From contig NZ_JAAGUY010000021.1 in NCBI RefSeq assembly GCF_010868145.1, forward strand, positions 1 to 64,000: a stretch of DNA of 64,000 nt. Reading direction: 5' to 3'. Below the pieces are notes generated by a model. That model saw only the letters and a program-made list of their open reading frames with translations. It was not told where the DNA came from and searched no databases. This document shows positions 16,789 through 25,299 of the stretch, piece by piece (position 1 is the stretch's first letter; each line of letters begins with the position of its first letter). The stretch comes from Nocardia cyriacigeorgica (GTDB lineage: Bacteria > Actinomycetota > Actinomycetes > Mycobacteriales > Mycobacteriaceae). Both the position numbers and the translations under genes were made by a program.

Positions 16789-17151
16789 ATGGGGAACACG
16801 ACCAATAGCTGCCACCTTGCTCGTACCGGGCGCAGCGGCGGCATGATCGCGGCCGACACGCCGGTCGACGATTTGCTGGCGACCAAGGAATTCACCGTCG
16901 ACGGCACCGCGGTCCGAGTGATGATCGGTCGCCCGGAGCCGTACGCCACCGGGCGCGGCTGGCGCTGCCGGATCCGCGTCGAGCGCGGCACCTCGCGGCT
17001 GGAACAGTCCCAGGTCGTGGCACCGGACGAATCGTCGGTCGTGCGGCTGGCACTGGAACTGGTCACCTCACGGCTCGGGGTCAGCGAAAACCAGTTCTTC
17101 GAAGGCGCCACCGTCGGCCCCGGCGCCACCGGGGCCACGATCGTCCGCTGA
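16789..17151 (+). CDS. Small soluble protein of unknown function
   Basis: A 120-residue protein. The ATG at 16789 has GGGAG six bases upstream, which decides the start against a longer frame from 16666. The core (TPVDDLLATKEFTVDGTAVR, VMIGRPEPYATGRGWRCRIRV) resembles short actinobacterial proteins containing a GRPxP segment. I know no function for them. It converges on the SDR gene with ten bases between stop codons. Confidence 0.65.
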   Translation: MGNTTNSCHLARTGRSGGMIAADTPVDDLLATKEFTVDGTAVRVMIGRPEPYATGRGWRCRIRVERGTSRLEQSQVVAPDESSVVRLALELVTSRLGVSENQFFEGATVGPGATGATIVR

Positions 17152-17161
17152 TCGGCCCGGA

Positions 17162-17920
17162 TCACCTGGTGTGCTCGGCGAGAAAGTCGGCCCAGGTCCT
17201 TTTCCCTTCGTCGCAGCCGAAGACCAGGTTGTCGCCCGCGCGGTAGGCGCGGCCAAGTGCGCCGGGAATCCGAACCGGAAGCAGCAGACGACGTTTCCCG
17301 GTGGCGCGCAGGTATTGACGGGTGACCTCCGGTAGCTCCAGCACCTCGGGTCCGACGAGGTCACGCACCAGGCCCGACGGTTCGCCGAGGGTGAGTTCGA
17401 CCAACCGCCGCGCGACCTCGGCCGACTCCACCGACTGGAACCGCATACCGCCGGGTGCCGGTGTCACCGGCGACTTCGCCAAGGTGCTGACGATGGTGAA
17501 CACCAGGTCGTGGAATTGGGCCGCGCGCAACGTCGTCCACGGCACCCCAGACTCGACTACGGCCTTCTCGGCGGCCGTCTTCTGCCGGTAATACCGCACC
17601 GGCAGCGAATCCGGGGCCGTGACCGAGATGTAGACGACGTGGCCGACGCCCGCCCGTGCCGCCGCCGTCATCAACGTCCGGGTGGTCTCGGCGTCGGTCT
17701 TGGCGTCGCCTGCCAGGTGCAGGATCGTGTCGACGTCGGCCACCGCGGCGTCGATGCCCTCGTTCTTGAGCAGGTCACCGGTGACGAATTCGATCCCGTC
17801 GCGAATGTGCCCGCCGTGCCGGCTCAGCACCCGAAACGGCACGCCTGCGCGGCTCAGCATCGGCGTCACATGACGTCCGAGGGTGCCGGTGCCGCCGGTG
17901 ACCAAGATATTGGAAGGCAT
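17162..17920 (-). CDS. Atypical SDR / NAD(P)-binding oxidoreductase
   Basis: A 252-residue extended/atypical SDR. It opens with the dinucleotide motif ILVTGGTGTLGRHV, continues with DVDTILHLAGD, and has VVYISVTAPDSLPVRYYRQK, giving the Tyr-x-x-Lys-like pair. The layout is that of NmrA-like or SDR_a5 proteins that bind NAD(P) and act on unknown quinones or redox signals. The ATG at 17920 has CGGAG about seven bases upstream and removes nine arginine-rich residues from the longest frame. Confidence 0.85.
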   Translation of the reverse strand: MPSNILVTGGTGTLGRHVTPMLSRAGVPFRVLSRHGGHIRDGIEFVTGDLLKNEGIDAAVADVDTILHLAGDAKTDAETTRTLMTAAARAGVGHVVYISVTAPDSLPVRYYRQKTAAEKAVVESGVPWTTLRAAQFHDLVFTIVSTLAKSPVTPAPGGMRFQSVESAEVARRLVELTLGEPSGLVRDLVGPEVLELPEVTRQYLRATGKRRLLLPVRIPGALGRAYRAGDNLVFGCDEGKRTWADFLAEHTR

Positions 17921-18103
17921 CGCCGTTCTCCGTTCGCATCGCGCCACCGGGCGATCGACCCGGTGATCAGCAGTTTTCGGTCTACGTCTCAGACGAGTGA
18001 TGGGCTCCGAATGTGACGGCCCGGCCGGACAGTGACCACTGTCTCACCGGAAGTGCGAAGATTTCGGTACGACGTTCGCTCCTGTGCGAGAGAAGTGCCG
18101 ACG

Positions 18104-18544
18104 ATGATCGAGGTAAGCGACAGCATCCTGATCGATCGACCGGTCGACGTGGTTTTCGACTACGTCGCCGATCAGACGCACGCGCCCGACTGGCAGGACG
18201 GTTTGATCGAGGTTCGCCGGACCACCGACGGCCCGATCGGCGTCGGGACCACGCATATGGCCGTGCGCACCTTCCTCGGCCGCAGGCTGGAACTGACCAA
18301 CGAATACGTCCGCTTCGAGCCGGGCCGGGAGGTCGCGTTCACCGCCGCAACCGGGCCAAGCCACATGGAGGTCTCCTACCGCACCGAGCCCGAGGCAGGC
18401 GGCACCCGCCTCAGCTGTGAGATGCGGATGGAGCAGAAAGGGCTGTTCAAGCTGGCGGATCCGTTGGTAGCCCGGAGCCTACGGCGGGACTTCGCCTCGA
18501 ATTTCGCCAATCTGAAGGCCCTGCTCGAAGGCGTAGTGGAGTAG
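18104..18544 (+). CDS. SRPBCC-family (START-like) protein
   Basis: A 146-residue single-domain SRPBCC protein: IEVSDSILIDRPVDVVFDYV, then an acidic/aromatic segment (HAPDWQDG) and a C-terminal long helix (RRDFASNFANLKALLEG), the helix-grip pattern of polyketide cyclase/dehydratase-like proteins. They bind hydrophobic ligands; the ligand is unknown. The ATG at 18104 has GAGAGAAG upstream and is preferred over a frame from 18032. Confidence 0.85.
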   Translation: MIEVSDSILIDRPVDVVFDYVADQTHAPDWQDGLIEVRRTTDGPIGVGTTHMAVRTFLGRRLELTNEYVRFEPGREVAFTAATGPSHMEVSYRTEPEAGGTRLSCEMRMEQKGLFKLADPLVARSLRRDFASNFANLKALLEGVVE

Positions 18545-18585
18545 AGGCGACACTCTTCGATCAGCTCGCGGCGGGGAAGATCTGA

Positions 18586-20313
18586 TCAGCAGGCGGCCGG
18601 ACCGATTCTCGGACCGCGGCCGGCGGCGCTCACCTCTTCCAGGGCGACGCGGAGCAGTTCGGCATAGAGGTCCAGGTCGGGGACGGTCTCGGGGTCGGCG
18701 TGGATGGACAGGGTGATGGTGTCGCCGAGGCCGTGGATGCCGTGGGTCAAGTGCATAACGGAGCCGAGCGCCGGGAAGCCGGCGGTGAACAGCACGGGCG
18801 CCGAGCCGAAGGTGAGGTCGGCGGGGCCCCGGTGGACGCTGGAGACCACGGTGTGGCCCGCAATGAAGTCGGGGACGGTGTCGATCGGGTAGCGGTCGAC
18901 GTCACGGCGCAGGATCGGGGCCGGCAGTCCCGCGGTGACACGGTCCTGCACCGACAGCAGCGGGTGGGCGGCGCGGGTGCGGCGGGCGGCCAGATCGGCG
19001 GCGATGTGTTCGGCGCGCCGACGCACGTTCGGTTCGCCGGCATACAGGTCGATACCGAGGCTGCGGTAATTGTTGCGTGGCGCCCGCGCGAGCCGCGCGA
19101 ACACATCACCGATGGCGGACGAGACGCGGCGGACAAGGTTCTCATCGCGCCTGTCCACCGGGTGCGGCGTCGGCAGTGCCATCGGCACTTGCGCACCGAG
19201 CCGGTCCATCGGCGCATCCCGGCGTTCCAGATACCGCGCCAATGCGATGGACACCGCGGTCAACGCCACGACCGTCACGCTGAAACCCGGCACCCGCAGC
19301 CGCTGTTCGGGGCACACGATCATCCGCACCCGATGCCCGCGGACCTCCCCCGGCCCGTTCAGCACGCTGGGCGCGAAGCCCCCACCCGCCTCCGGCAACT
19401 CCCCCGCCGCAGTCAACTCCGCCAATTCCCGTTGCGCCAGGTACGCGCGAACTCCGCCGACCATTGTGCGAACCATCCCAACAGGAACGCTGATCGCCGC
19501 CACCCCGAGCCGAACCGTGTCAGCACCGGACCGCGCCAGGTCGGCCGCCGCGGATACGGCGCGTTGGGTCGGCGGACGGAGTCCGTCCGAATCGACGGCA
19601 CCTGTCCGCGTGCGGCTGCGATCGCCCCATCGAGCGGGTCGCGCATCGTCGGCGAGCCCGGCGCGGCCCCGTGCCTGCGAACCCGCATGCCGCACCTCAG
19701 ATGGTGCGAACAGAGCGCGCGCCAAGCCGGCCGCACGTTTGCCATCGGCCAAGGCGTGCGACATCTGCAAGACAGCGACGGTCACCGGTTGCGAATCGGC
19801 GGACTCACCCGGCCCGCTACCGTCATGTGCCCTGCTCGGAGGCGGGACGGAACCCATACGTGAGCCGCTGCCGGAGTGCGTTCCGGCCGGGGCTGCGGCA
19901 GCGAACCCAGCAAGCCCTATGTCGTCGTCGGATACCTTCGCCGGCCGCGGCGCCCCTGTGACCCTGCGAAAGACATGGATCCGCCACGGGTGCACGGCGG
20001 CGTCGACGCCGCTCCCGAGCAGTTCACCAAGAGCGTCTTCCAGATGTGCCCAATCATCCTGTGGGAGCTCGTGTTCGACGAACTGTTCGTGGTCGAACCC
20101 GCAGGGAACCCAGGCGGGGTAGGCGAGACCGGCCGGTGCGGGGCGCAGGCGGACGCGAAGGTCGGGGATGGCGGCGCTGCGATGTTCGATCGCCGAGCGC
20201 AGCTGGTCGGTGCTCAGCTCGGATTCGGCGAAACAGTACAGCAGGAACAGGTCGTTTCGGGTGCGGCGGGACAGCCAGTACATCGTCGCGTCCTGCGGCC
20301 GGACCGTGCTCAT
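18586..20313 (-). CDS. WS/DGAT-type acyltransferase with altered active-site motif
   Basis: A 575-residue protein of the wax-ester synthase / diacylglycerol acyltransferase family. The N-terminus (RPQDATMYWLSRRTRNDLF) and C-terminus (SVHRGPADLTFGSAPVLF, then HGIHGLGDTITLSIHADPE) match the family. The catalytic HHxxxDG motif reads SHALADG near residue 181: the first His is Ser, the second His and the Asp-Gly remain. A Ser/Arg-rich stretch near 140-170 and another after the motif are longer than usual. It probably acylates a lipid, sugar or secondary metabolite, but catalysis is uncertain. It is divergent from qcrB. Confidence 0.78.
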   Translation of the reverse strand: MSTVRPQDATMYWLSRRTRNDLFLLYCFAESELSTDQLRSAIEHRSAAIPDLRVRLRPAPAGLAYPAWVPCGFDHEQFVEHELPQDDWAHLEDALGELLGSGVDAAVHPWRIHVFRRVTGAPRPAKVSDDDIGLAGFAAAAPAGTHSGSGSRMGSVPPPSRAHDGSGPGESADSQPVTVAVLQMSHALADGKRAAGLARALFAPSEVRHAGSQARGRAGLADDARPARWGDRSRTRTGAVDSDGLRPPTQRAVSAAADLARSGADTVRLGVAAISVPVGMVRTMVGGVRAYLAQRELAELTAAGELPEAGGGFAPSVLNGPGEVRGHRVRMIVCPEQRLRVPGFSVTVVALTAVSIALARYLERRDAPMDRLGAQVPMALPTPHPVDRRDENLVRRVSSAIGDVFARLARAPRNNYRSLGIDLYAGEPNVRRRAEHIAADLAARRTRAAHPLLSVQDRVTAGLPAPILRRDVDRYPIDTVPDFIAGHTVVSSVHRGPADLTFGSAPVLFTAGFPALGSVMHLTHGIHGLGDTITLSIHADPETVPDLDLYAELLRVALEEVSAAGRGPRIGPAAC

Positions 20314-20476
20314 GGCCGTGTTCACCGTTCGCCCGCTCCGCTCGCCCACTGGGCCGACGATAACGACACGGCGGCGAGACGGCGGAGGTGGGCAGAAACC
20401 ATCGACTGGGCCCACGGGCAGTGCTACCGTCTGTAGTAGAACCCCCAATCACTCTATCCAGGGTCGGGTGTCGGCT

Positions 20477-22093
20477 ATGGCTGCACTAGCTCGCACTATT
20501 AGTTCGCAGGCCAACGCGGTGGACGATCGATATCGCGCCGCGGCATTCGTGAAGCGCTCCATCAACAAGGTCTTCCCCACCCACTGGTCGTTCCTGCTCG
20601 GTGAGATCGCCCTGTACTGCTTCATCATTCTGTTGCTGTCCGGCGTGTATCTGACCTTGTTCTTCGACCCATCCATGGCGCACGTGACCTATGACGGCGC
20701 CTACCAGCCGCTGCGCGGTGTTGGCATGTCGCGGGCCTATGAGACGGCGCTGAACATCTCCTTCGAGGTGCGTGGCGGTCTGTTCGTACGCCAGGTGCAT
20801 CACTGGGCGGCGCTACTGTTCGCGGCCTCGATCATCGTGCACCTGCTGCGCATCTTCTTCACCGGCGCGTTCCGCAAACCGCGTGAGGCGAACTGGGTGA
20901 TCGGTTCGCTGCTGCTGATCCTGGCGATGTTCGAGGGCTTCTTCGGCTATTCGTTGCCCGACGACCTGCTCTCAGGTACCGGCCTGCGGGCCGCGTTCTC
21001 CGGGATCACCCTCGGACTCCCAGTGATCGGCACCTGGATGCACTGGTTGATATTCGGCGGCGACTTCCCCGGCGACATCATCATCCCCCGCCTGTACGTC
21101 GCACATGTACTGCTGTTCCCCGGCATCATGCTCGCGCTGATCGCGGCCCATATCGCGATCGTCTGGTACCAGAAGCACACGCAGTACCCGGGGCCGGGAC
21201 GCAGTGAGAAGAATGTGGTCGGTGCTCGCATCGTGCCGGTGTTCGCGGCGGATCAGGGCGCGTTCTTCGCCTTCACCCTCGGCGTCGTCGGCGTGATGGG
21301 CGGACTGCTCCAGGTCAACCCGATCTGGAATCTCGGCCCGTACAACCCATCGCAGGTGTCGGCCGGTTCGCAGCCCGACTTCTACATGATGTGGACCGAC
21401 GGCCTGGCCAGGCTCATGCCGCCGTGGGAGCTCTACCTCGGCCGCTACACCGTCCCCGCCGTGACCTGGGTGGCACTGACCATGGGCCTGGTGTTCGTCC
21501 TGCTGATCGCCTACCCGTGGATCGAGAAACGCCTGACCGGCGACAGAGCCGCACACAATCTGCTGCAACGCCCCCGTGACGTCCCGGTGCGCACGGCGAT
21601 CGGCGCCATGGCCATCACCTTCTACGTGGTCCTGACCCTGGCTTGCGTCAACGACATCATCGCCTACAAGTTCAACATCTCGCTCAACGCGACCACTTGG
21701 GCCGGTCGTATCGGCCTGCTGCTCGGCCCGCCGATCGCCTACTTCCTCGCCTATCGGTTCTGCCTCGGCTTACAGCGCAGCGACCGAGCAGTGCTCGAGC
21801 ACGGCATCGAGACCGGCGTGATCAAGCGGCTGCCGCACGGTGAGTACATCGAGGTGCACCAGCCACTGGGTCCGGTCGACGAGCACGGCCACCCGATCCC
21901 ATTGGAGTACCAGGGTGCGACGGTGCCCAAGAAGATGAACAAGCTCGGCTTGGCGGGCAAACCGGGCACCGGCAGTTTGCTGCGGGCCGATCCGCGGGCG
22001 GAATCCGATCGCAATCTGGCGATCGAGGAGGAAGAGGAGCACCGTCAGCTCGCGGTCCTGCGCAGGCAACAGGACATCGAGTCCGAACGCTGA
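20477..22093 (+). CDS. qcrB: Cytochrome bc1 complex cytochrome b subunit (orphan copy)
   Basis: A 538-residue actinobacterial QcrB. It aligns by eye along its length with canonical QcrB: INKVFPTHWSFLLGEIALY, the heme-ligand helices (FVRQVHHWAALLFAASIIVH and RLYVAHVLLF ... LIAAHIAIVW), LPDDLLSGTGLR, and the Qo-site motif PDFYMMW in place of PEWY. The long C-terminal extension (GEYIEVHQPLGPVDEHGHPI) is also present. QcrB normally lies in a ctaE-qcrCAB operon, but no qcrA or qcrC flanks this gene. It is therefore probably a second copy, working with the main QcrA/QcrC or in an alternative complex. A GTG at 20468 is an alternative start. Confidence 0.9.
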   Translation: MAALARTISSQANAVDDRYRAAAFVKRSINKVFPTHWSFLLGEIALYCFIILLLSGVYLTLFFDPSMAHVTYDGAYQPLRGVGMSRAYETALNISFEVRGGLFVRQVHHWAALLFAASIIVHLLRIFFTGAFRKPREANWVIGSLLLILAMFEGFFGYSLPDDLLSGTGLRAAFSGITLGLPVIGTWMHWLIFGGDFPGDIIIPRLYVAHVLLFPGIMLALIAAHIAIVWYQKHTQYPGPGRSEKNVVGARIVPVFAADQGAFFAFTLGVVGVMGGLLQVNPIWNLGPYNPSQVSAGSQPDFYMMWTDGLARLMPPWELYLGRYTVPAVTWVALTMGLVFVLLIAYPWIEKRLTGDRAAHNLLQRPRDVPVRTAIGAMAITFYVVLTLACVNDIIAYKFNISLNATTWAGRIGLLLGPPIAYFLAYRFCLGLQRSDRAVLEHGIETGVIKRLPHGEYIEVHQPLGPVDEHGHPIPLEYQGATVPKKMNKLGLAGKPGTGSLLRADPRAESDRNLAIEEEEEHRQLAVLRRQQDIESER

Positions 22094-22107
22094 TCCGGCA
22101 CTGCGAA

Positions 22108-22135
22108 GGCCCCGAGTCCGACTCGACCCGGGGCC
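22108..22135 (+). terminator. Likely terminator of qcrB
   Basis: Inverted repeat GGCCCCG / CGGGGCC with a small internal GAGT/ACTC hairpin, 15 bases after the qcrB stop. No U tract. Confidence 0.5.
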
Positions 22136-22168
22136 CGTGATGCTGTGTGTTCCGGCTGCGGCCCGACG

Positions 22169-22381
22169 CTACTGTCGGCGTCCGAACTGGCCGCTGGACA
22201 GGCCGGTTAGGAATGCGTCCCACTCGCCGGGTGCGAAGGCCAGCACTGGTCCGTTCCCGCTGTCCTTGGTGTCCCGGACCGCCACGTTGCCGTCGACGAG
22301 CTGCGCGACTTCCACGCAGTTCCCGTCCGGGCCACTGTGCCGGCTCTTCCGCCACACAGCCCCCGACAAATCAACCTCCAC
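22169..22381 (-). CDS. DUF397 domain protein
   Basis: A 70-residue protein with the DUF397 signature: VWRKSRHSGPDGNCVEVAQL, then VAVRDTKDSGNGPVLAFAPGEWDAF. These proteins normally pair with an adjacent XRE/DUF5753 regulator, in WhiJ-like couples of Streptomyces. No XRE gene is adjacent here; the nearest intact one is at 60.5 kb, so this is an orphan member. The conserved Cys in GNCVEV is present. Confidence 0.88.
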   Translation of the reverse strand: MEVDLSGAVWRKSRHSGPDGNCVEVAQLVDGNVAVRDTKDSGNGPVLAFAPGEWDAFLTGLSSGQFGRRQ

Positions 22382-22811
22382 GGCACCGACTCCTTTGCTG
22401 CGTCACGATATTTTGTTCTGACTTCGGACTTGCTCCGATCAACCGGCATCCGACACCGAACGACGAACGCCGTGGTGCGCCTGGTGATAGCGCGCAACTT
22501 CCCCTGTGCGCCTGCCTGCACTCGCATTTACGGGAACGCACGGGCTGCGCGGCGAAAACGCCCACGTGGGCGGGCACCGCGCAGTGAACCCTAGCAGGTT
22601 CATCCATAGTTTGCCGGGCTCTTGCCCACTACCACAACACTTTTGCCAAGCTTGCGAAGTTTTGTCGTTGCGGAAACATTGCCAGCGGAGAGCTTTCTTT
22701 CTGAGACGGTTTCAGCGGTTGAAGTATTCATCCGATGTGATTGGCCTGTGATCGGTCATAAATGCGCAGACCGATACACCGCGCGAGCGCAACGCCGGAT
22801 GGGCGTGGATC
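22382..22811. other. Intergenic region of lower GC without a gene
   Basis: About 430 bases. The part from roughly 22600 to 22760 is noticeably richer in A/T than its surroundings. Frames here show no family similarity and no good ribosome sites. It should hold the divergent promoters of the DUF397 and DUF309 genes. Confidence 0.4.
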
Positions 22812-23363
22812 ATGGAGGACATGGTCGAACGTGATCGCGACGCCACAGGTCGCGCACTCAACGCCCGTCCGCGAGACCGCTTCGGACGGCCGCTGCCACC
22901 GGGTAGCGAGGGTGTGCCGCGAATTCCGGATGACTTGAATCTGCCACCCCAGCAAACTCTCTCCTTCGCCCAGCAACTGCTGAACGATGGCCTCGCGTTC
23001 AACGCACATGAGGTTTTGGAGGCGGCCTGGAAGAACGGACCGTTCGCCGAACGGATGCTGTGGCAGGGACTGGCGCAGTATGCCGTGGGGCTCACCCACA
23101 TTCAGCGCGGGAACGCGAAGGGCGCACATACCCTTCTGACGCGAGCGATAAACCGTCTTTCGTCATTTGGTGGCGACTTCGAGAGTGATTCTGATTACAC
23201 CGAAAGGAGTGGCGAAACCGCCGATCCCATTCCGTATGGCATCGATGCAGCGGGTCTGATCGCGTACGCGCAAACCCTGCTCGCAGATCTGGACACGGGT
23301 ACACCGATCACCGAGGACCGGCTCAAGCCACGCCTGTGCGGTACCGCCTCACCACGACGATGA
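22812..23363 (+). CDS. DUF309 domain protein
   Basis: A 183-residue protein. The central helical region has the DUF309 signature: AQQLLNDGLAFNAHEVLEAA, then RMLWQGLAQYAVGLTHIQRG. Residues 1-45 are charged and flexible (RALNARPRDRFGRPLPPGSE). The family has a small helical-repeat fold with no agreed activity. It ends 16 bases before gluQ and may be co-transcribed with it. Confidence 0.85.
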   Translation: MEDMVERDRDATGRALNARPRDRFGRPLPPGSEGVPRIPDDLNLPPQQTLSFAQQLLNDGLAFNAHEVLEAAWKNGPFAERMLWQGLAQYAVGLTHIQRGNAKGAHTLLTRAINRLSSFGGDFESDSDYTERSGETADPIPYGIDAAGLIAYAQTLLADLDTGTPITEDRLKPRLCGTASPRR

Positions 23364-23379
23364 CCGGACCGCACCTACC

Positions 23380-24312
23380 ATGACCGGCATGCCGACCGAC
23401 CTCGCTCCCGCGGGCCGATACGCGCCGAGCCCCTCCGGTGACCTACACCTGGGCAATCTGCGAACGGCCCTGCTGGCCTGGCTCTTCGCCCGTAGCTCCG
23501 GACGCCGATTCGTAGTGCGCGTCGACGATCTGGACCGGGTACGGCCCGGCGCCGAACAACGTCAGCTGGCCGACCTGGCGGCGATCGGCCTGGACTGGGA
23601 CCTGCCGGTGGTCCGCCAATCCGACCGCCTCGAGCACTACACCGCGGCCATCGACCGGCTCACCGCCGCGGACCTCACCTACGAATGCTTTTGCACCAGA
23701 AGAGAAATCCAGCAGGCCGCCACCGCTCCGCACGGGCCGATGGGCGCCTATCCGGGCACCTGTCGCGACCTGTCCGATGCCGAACGTGCACGTAAACGCA
23801 CCGAGGGCCGATCCGGCGCCTTGCGACTTCGGGCATCGGTGACCGAATTCGAGGTGACCGACCAACTGCACGGGCGCTACCGCGGCTCGGTCGACGATGT
23901 GGTGTTACGTCGCGGCGATGGCATCCCCGCCTACAACCTCGCAGTGGTCGTCGATGACGCGGAGCAAGGTATCGACCAGGTGGTGCGCGGCGACGACCTG
24001 CTGCCGTCCACCCCGCGCCAGGCGTATCTGGCCACGCTGCTCGGACTGGAAGTTCCACATTACGCGCATGTCCCGTTGGTACTCAACGAATCTGGGCAGC
24101 GGCTGGCCAAACGTGACGGCGCGGTCACCCTCGCCGACCGGCACGCACTCGGCGAAACCACCGAACAGGTGGTGTCGGCGCTGGCCCGCTCGCTCGGCTA
24201 CACCGGCCACACCGCGCCCGAACTGCTGACCGAATTCGACCCCGCCGACCTGCCCTCCGAGCCCTGGACGCTCGATCCGGACGGGTTGTTGCAACATGAT
24301 CGTTGTCCGTAA
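23380..24312 (+). CDS. gluQ: Glutamyl-Q tRNA(Asp) synthetase
   Basis: A 310-residue truncated GluRS paralogue without an anticodon-binding domain. The class I signature region is YAPSPSGDLHLGNLRTALLA (residues 14-33), the KMSKS-like loop is RLAKRDGAV, and the zinc site is CFCTRRE ... YPGTC. In the family the enzyme activates glutamate and attaches it to the cyclopentene of queuosine at position 34 of tRNA(Asp). That fits with a queuosine-precursor transporter at 25.9 kb and tgt at 35.4 kb. Confidence 0.93.
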   Translation: MTGMPTDLAPAGRYAPSPSGDLHLGNLRTALLAWLFARSSGRRFVVRVDDLDRVRPGAEQRQLADLAAIGLDWDLPVVRQSDRLEHYTAAIDRLTAADLTYECFCTRREIQQAATAPHGPMGAYPGTCRDLSDAERARKRTEGRSGALRLRASVTEFEVTDQLHGRYRGSVDDVVLRRGDGIPAYNLAVVVDDAEQGIDQVVRGDDLLPSTPRQAYLATLLGLEVPHYAHVPLVLNESGQRLAKRDGAVTLADRHALGETTEQVVSALARSLGYTGHTAPELLTEFDPADLPSEPWTLDPDGLLQHDRCP

Positions 24313-24352
24313 CGTACCCAGCGACCGATCTTTCGACGGACGAGGATTACAT

Positions 24353-25114
24353 ATGACAAGCGGTGGGTACGACCCCAACCAGTATCCGCAGGGCGGGCAG
24401 CCGTACGGGCAACCGCAATTCGGGCAGCAGCCCCAACAGCCGTACGGTCAGCAGCCCCAACAGCAGTACGGCCAGCAGCCCCAACAGCAGTACGGCCAGC
24501 AGCCCCAACAGCCCCAGCAGCAGTACGGGCAGCCGCAGTACGGGCAGCCGCAGGACCCCCACGGCCAGCAGGCCCAGTACGGTCAGCAGCCGCAGTATGG
24601 TCAGCAGCCGCAGCAGGACCCGTACGCGCAGCAGCAGTATGGTCAGGCTCCGCAGGGCCAGTACGGGTATCAGCCCGGGTTCGGTGGCCAGCCGGGTGAG
24701 CTGTGGCCGCGATTCGGCGCACGCGTTATCGACTCGCTCATCGCCGGCATCATCCCCGGCATCATCCTCGGCGTCGTCTTCGCGGACAGCCCGATGGCCA
24801 TGCTGTTCCTCGGCTACCCGATCATGTACATCGTCATCCTCGCCTACATGGTGCTGATGGAGATGAACGGCGGCATGTCGCTGGGTAAGAAGCTGCTCGG
24901 CATGCGGGTCGTCGCCCCTGGCGGCGCTCCCAAGATCAGCCCGGAGATTTCGCTGAAGCGCAACGCGTATCTGGCGATCGCCATCGTGCCGTGCCTCGGA
25001 CCGCTGATCGCCGTCGGTCTGATGATCTACATGGCCATCACCATCGAGCAGGACCCGAACAAGCAGGGTTGGCACGACAAGTTCGCCGGCGGAACTCAGG
25101 TCGTCAAGAGCTGA
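24353..25114 (+). CDS. RDD-family membrane protein with Gln/Pro/Tyr-rich tail
   Basis: A 253-residue protein. The first 115 residues are a disordered cytoplasmic tail rich in Gln, Pro, Tyr and Gly with tandem repeats. An RDD domain follows: WPRFGARVIDSLIAGIIPGI, then helices near 145-170 (FLGYPIMYIVILAYMVLMEM), GMSLGKKLLGMRVV and a third helix (LAIAIVPCLGPLIAVGLMIY), ending with KQGWHDKFAGGTQVV. RDD proteins are small multipass proteins of mostly unknown function, some proposed as ion exchangers. CGAGGA lies six bases before the ATG at 24353. A terminator follows. Confidence 0.9.
   Translation: MTSGGYDPNQYPQGGQPYGQPQFGQQPQQPYGQQPQQQYGQQPQQQYGQQPQQPQQQYGQPQYGQPQDPHGQQAQYGQQPQYGQQPQQDPYAQQQYGQAPQGQYGYQPGFGGQPGELWPRFGARVIDSLIAGIIPGIILGVVFADSPMAMLFLGYPIMYIVILAYMVLMEMNGGMSLGKKLLGMRVVAPGGAPKISPEISLKRNAYLAIAIVPCLGPLIAVGLMIYMAITIEQDPNKQGWHDKFAGGTQVVKS
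24425..24511 (+). repeat. Tandem 24-base coding repeats (QQPQQQYG-type units)
   Basis: Three full units of 24 bases start at 24425, 24449 and 24473, and a partial fourth at 24497. Each begins CAGCAGCCCCAACAGC and encodes QQPQQPYG or QQPQQQYG. The second and third are identical. Divergent shorter units continue to about 24680. Such repeats expand and contract by slippage, so tail length may vary between strains. Confidence 0.85.
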
Positions 25115-25155
25115 CCGCTGACCGCGTCGTTGCCGACGGCGTGACAGATACGACG

Positions 25156-25190
25156 AGGGGCGCACCGAAACCGGTGCGCCCCTTCGTTGT
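25156..25190 (+). terminator. Terminator of the RDD gene
   Basis: A perfect 12-bp stem (AGGGGCGCACCG / CGGTGCGCCCCT) with loop AAAC, followed by TCGTTGT. Confidence 0.8.
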
Positions 25191-25299
25191 CCGTGCGACC
25201 AGTCGAATCACCAGGCGGTATGACTCTTCGAGCGGCCTCACCGATCAGGGTGTGCTGTCCGCCGATTCGCGGCGATCTCGATGACCAGGTCGCGGCTGT

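Noticed and set aside
22506..22751. An 81-residue frame in the lower-GC gap before the DUF309 gene
   Set aside because: No ribosome site, no conserved pattern, and irregular composition.
24425..24680. Possible CRISPR-like repeats
   Set aside because: The units are contiguous 24-base coding repeats in frame with an RDD protein, with no spacers and no cas genes.
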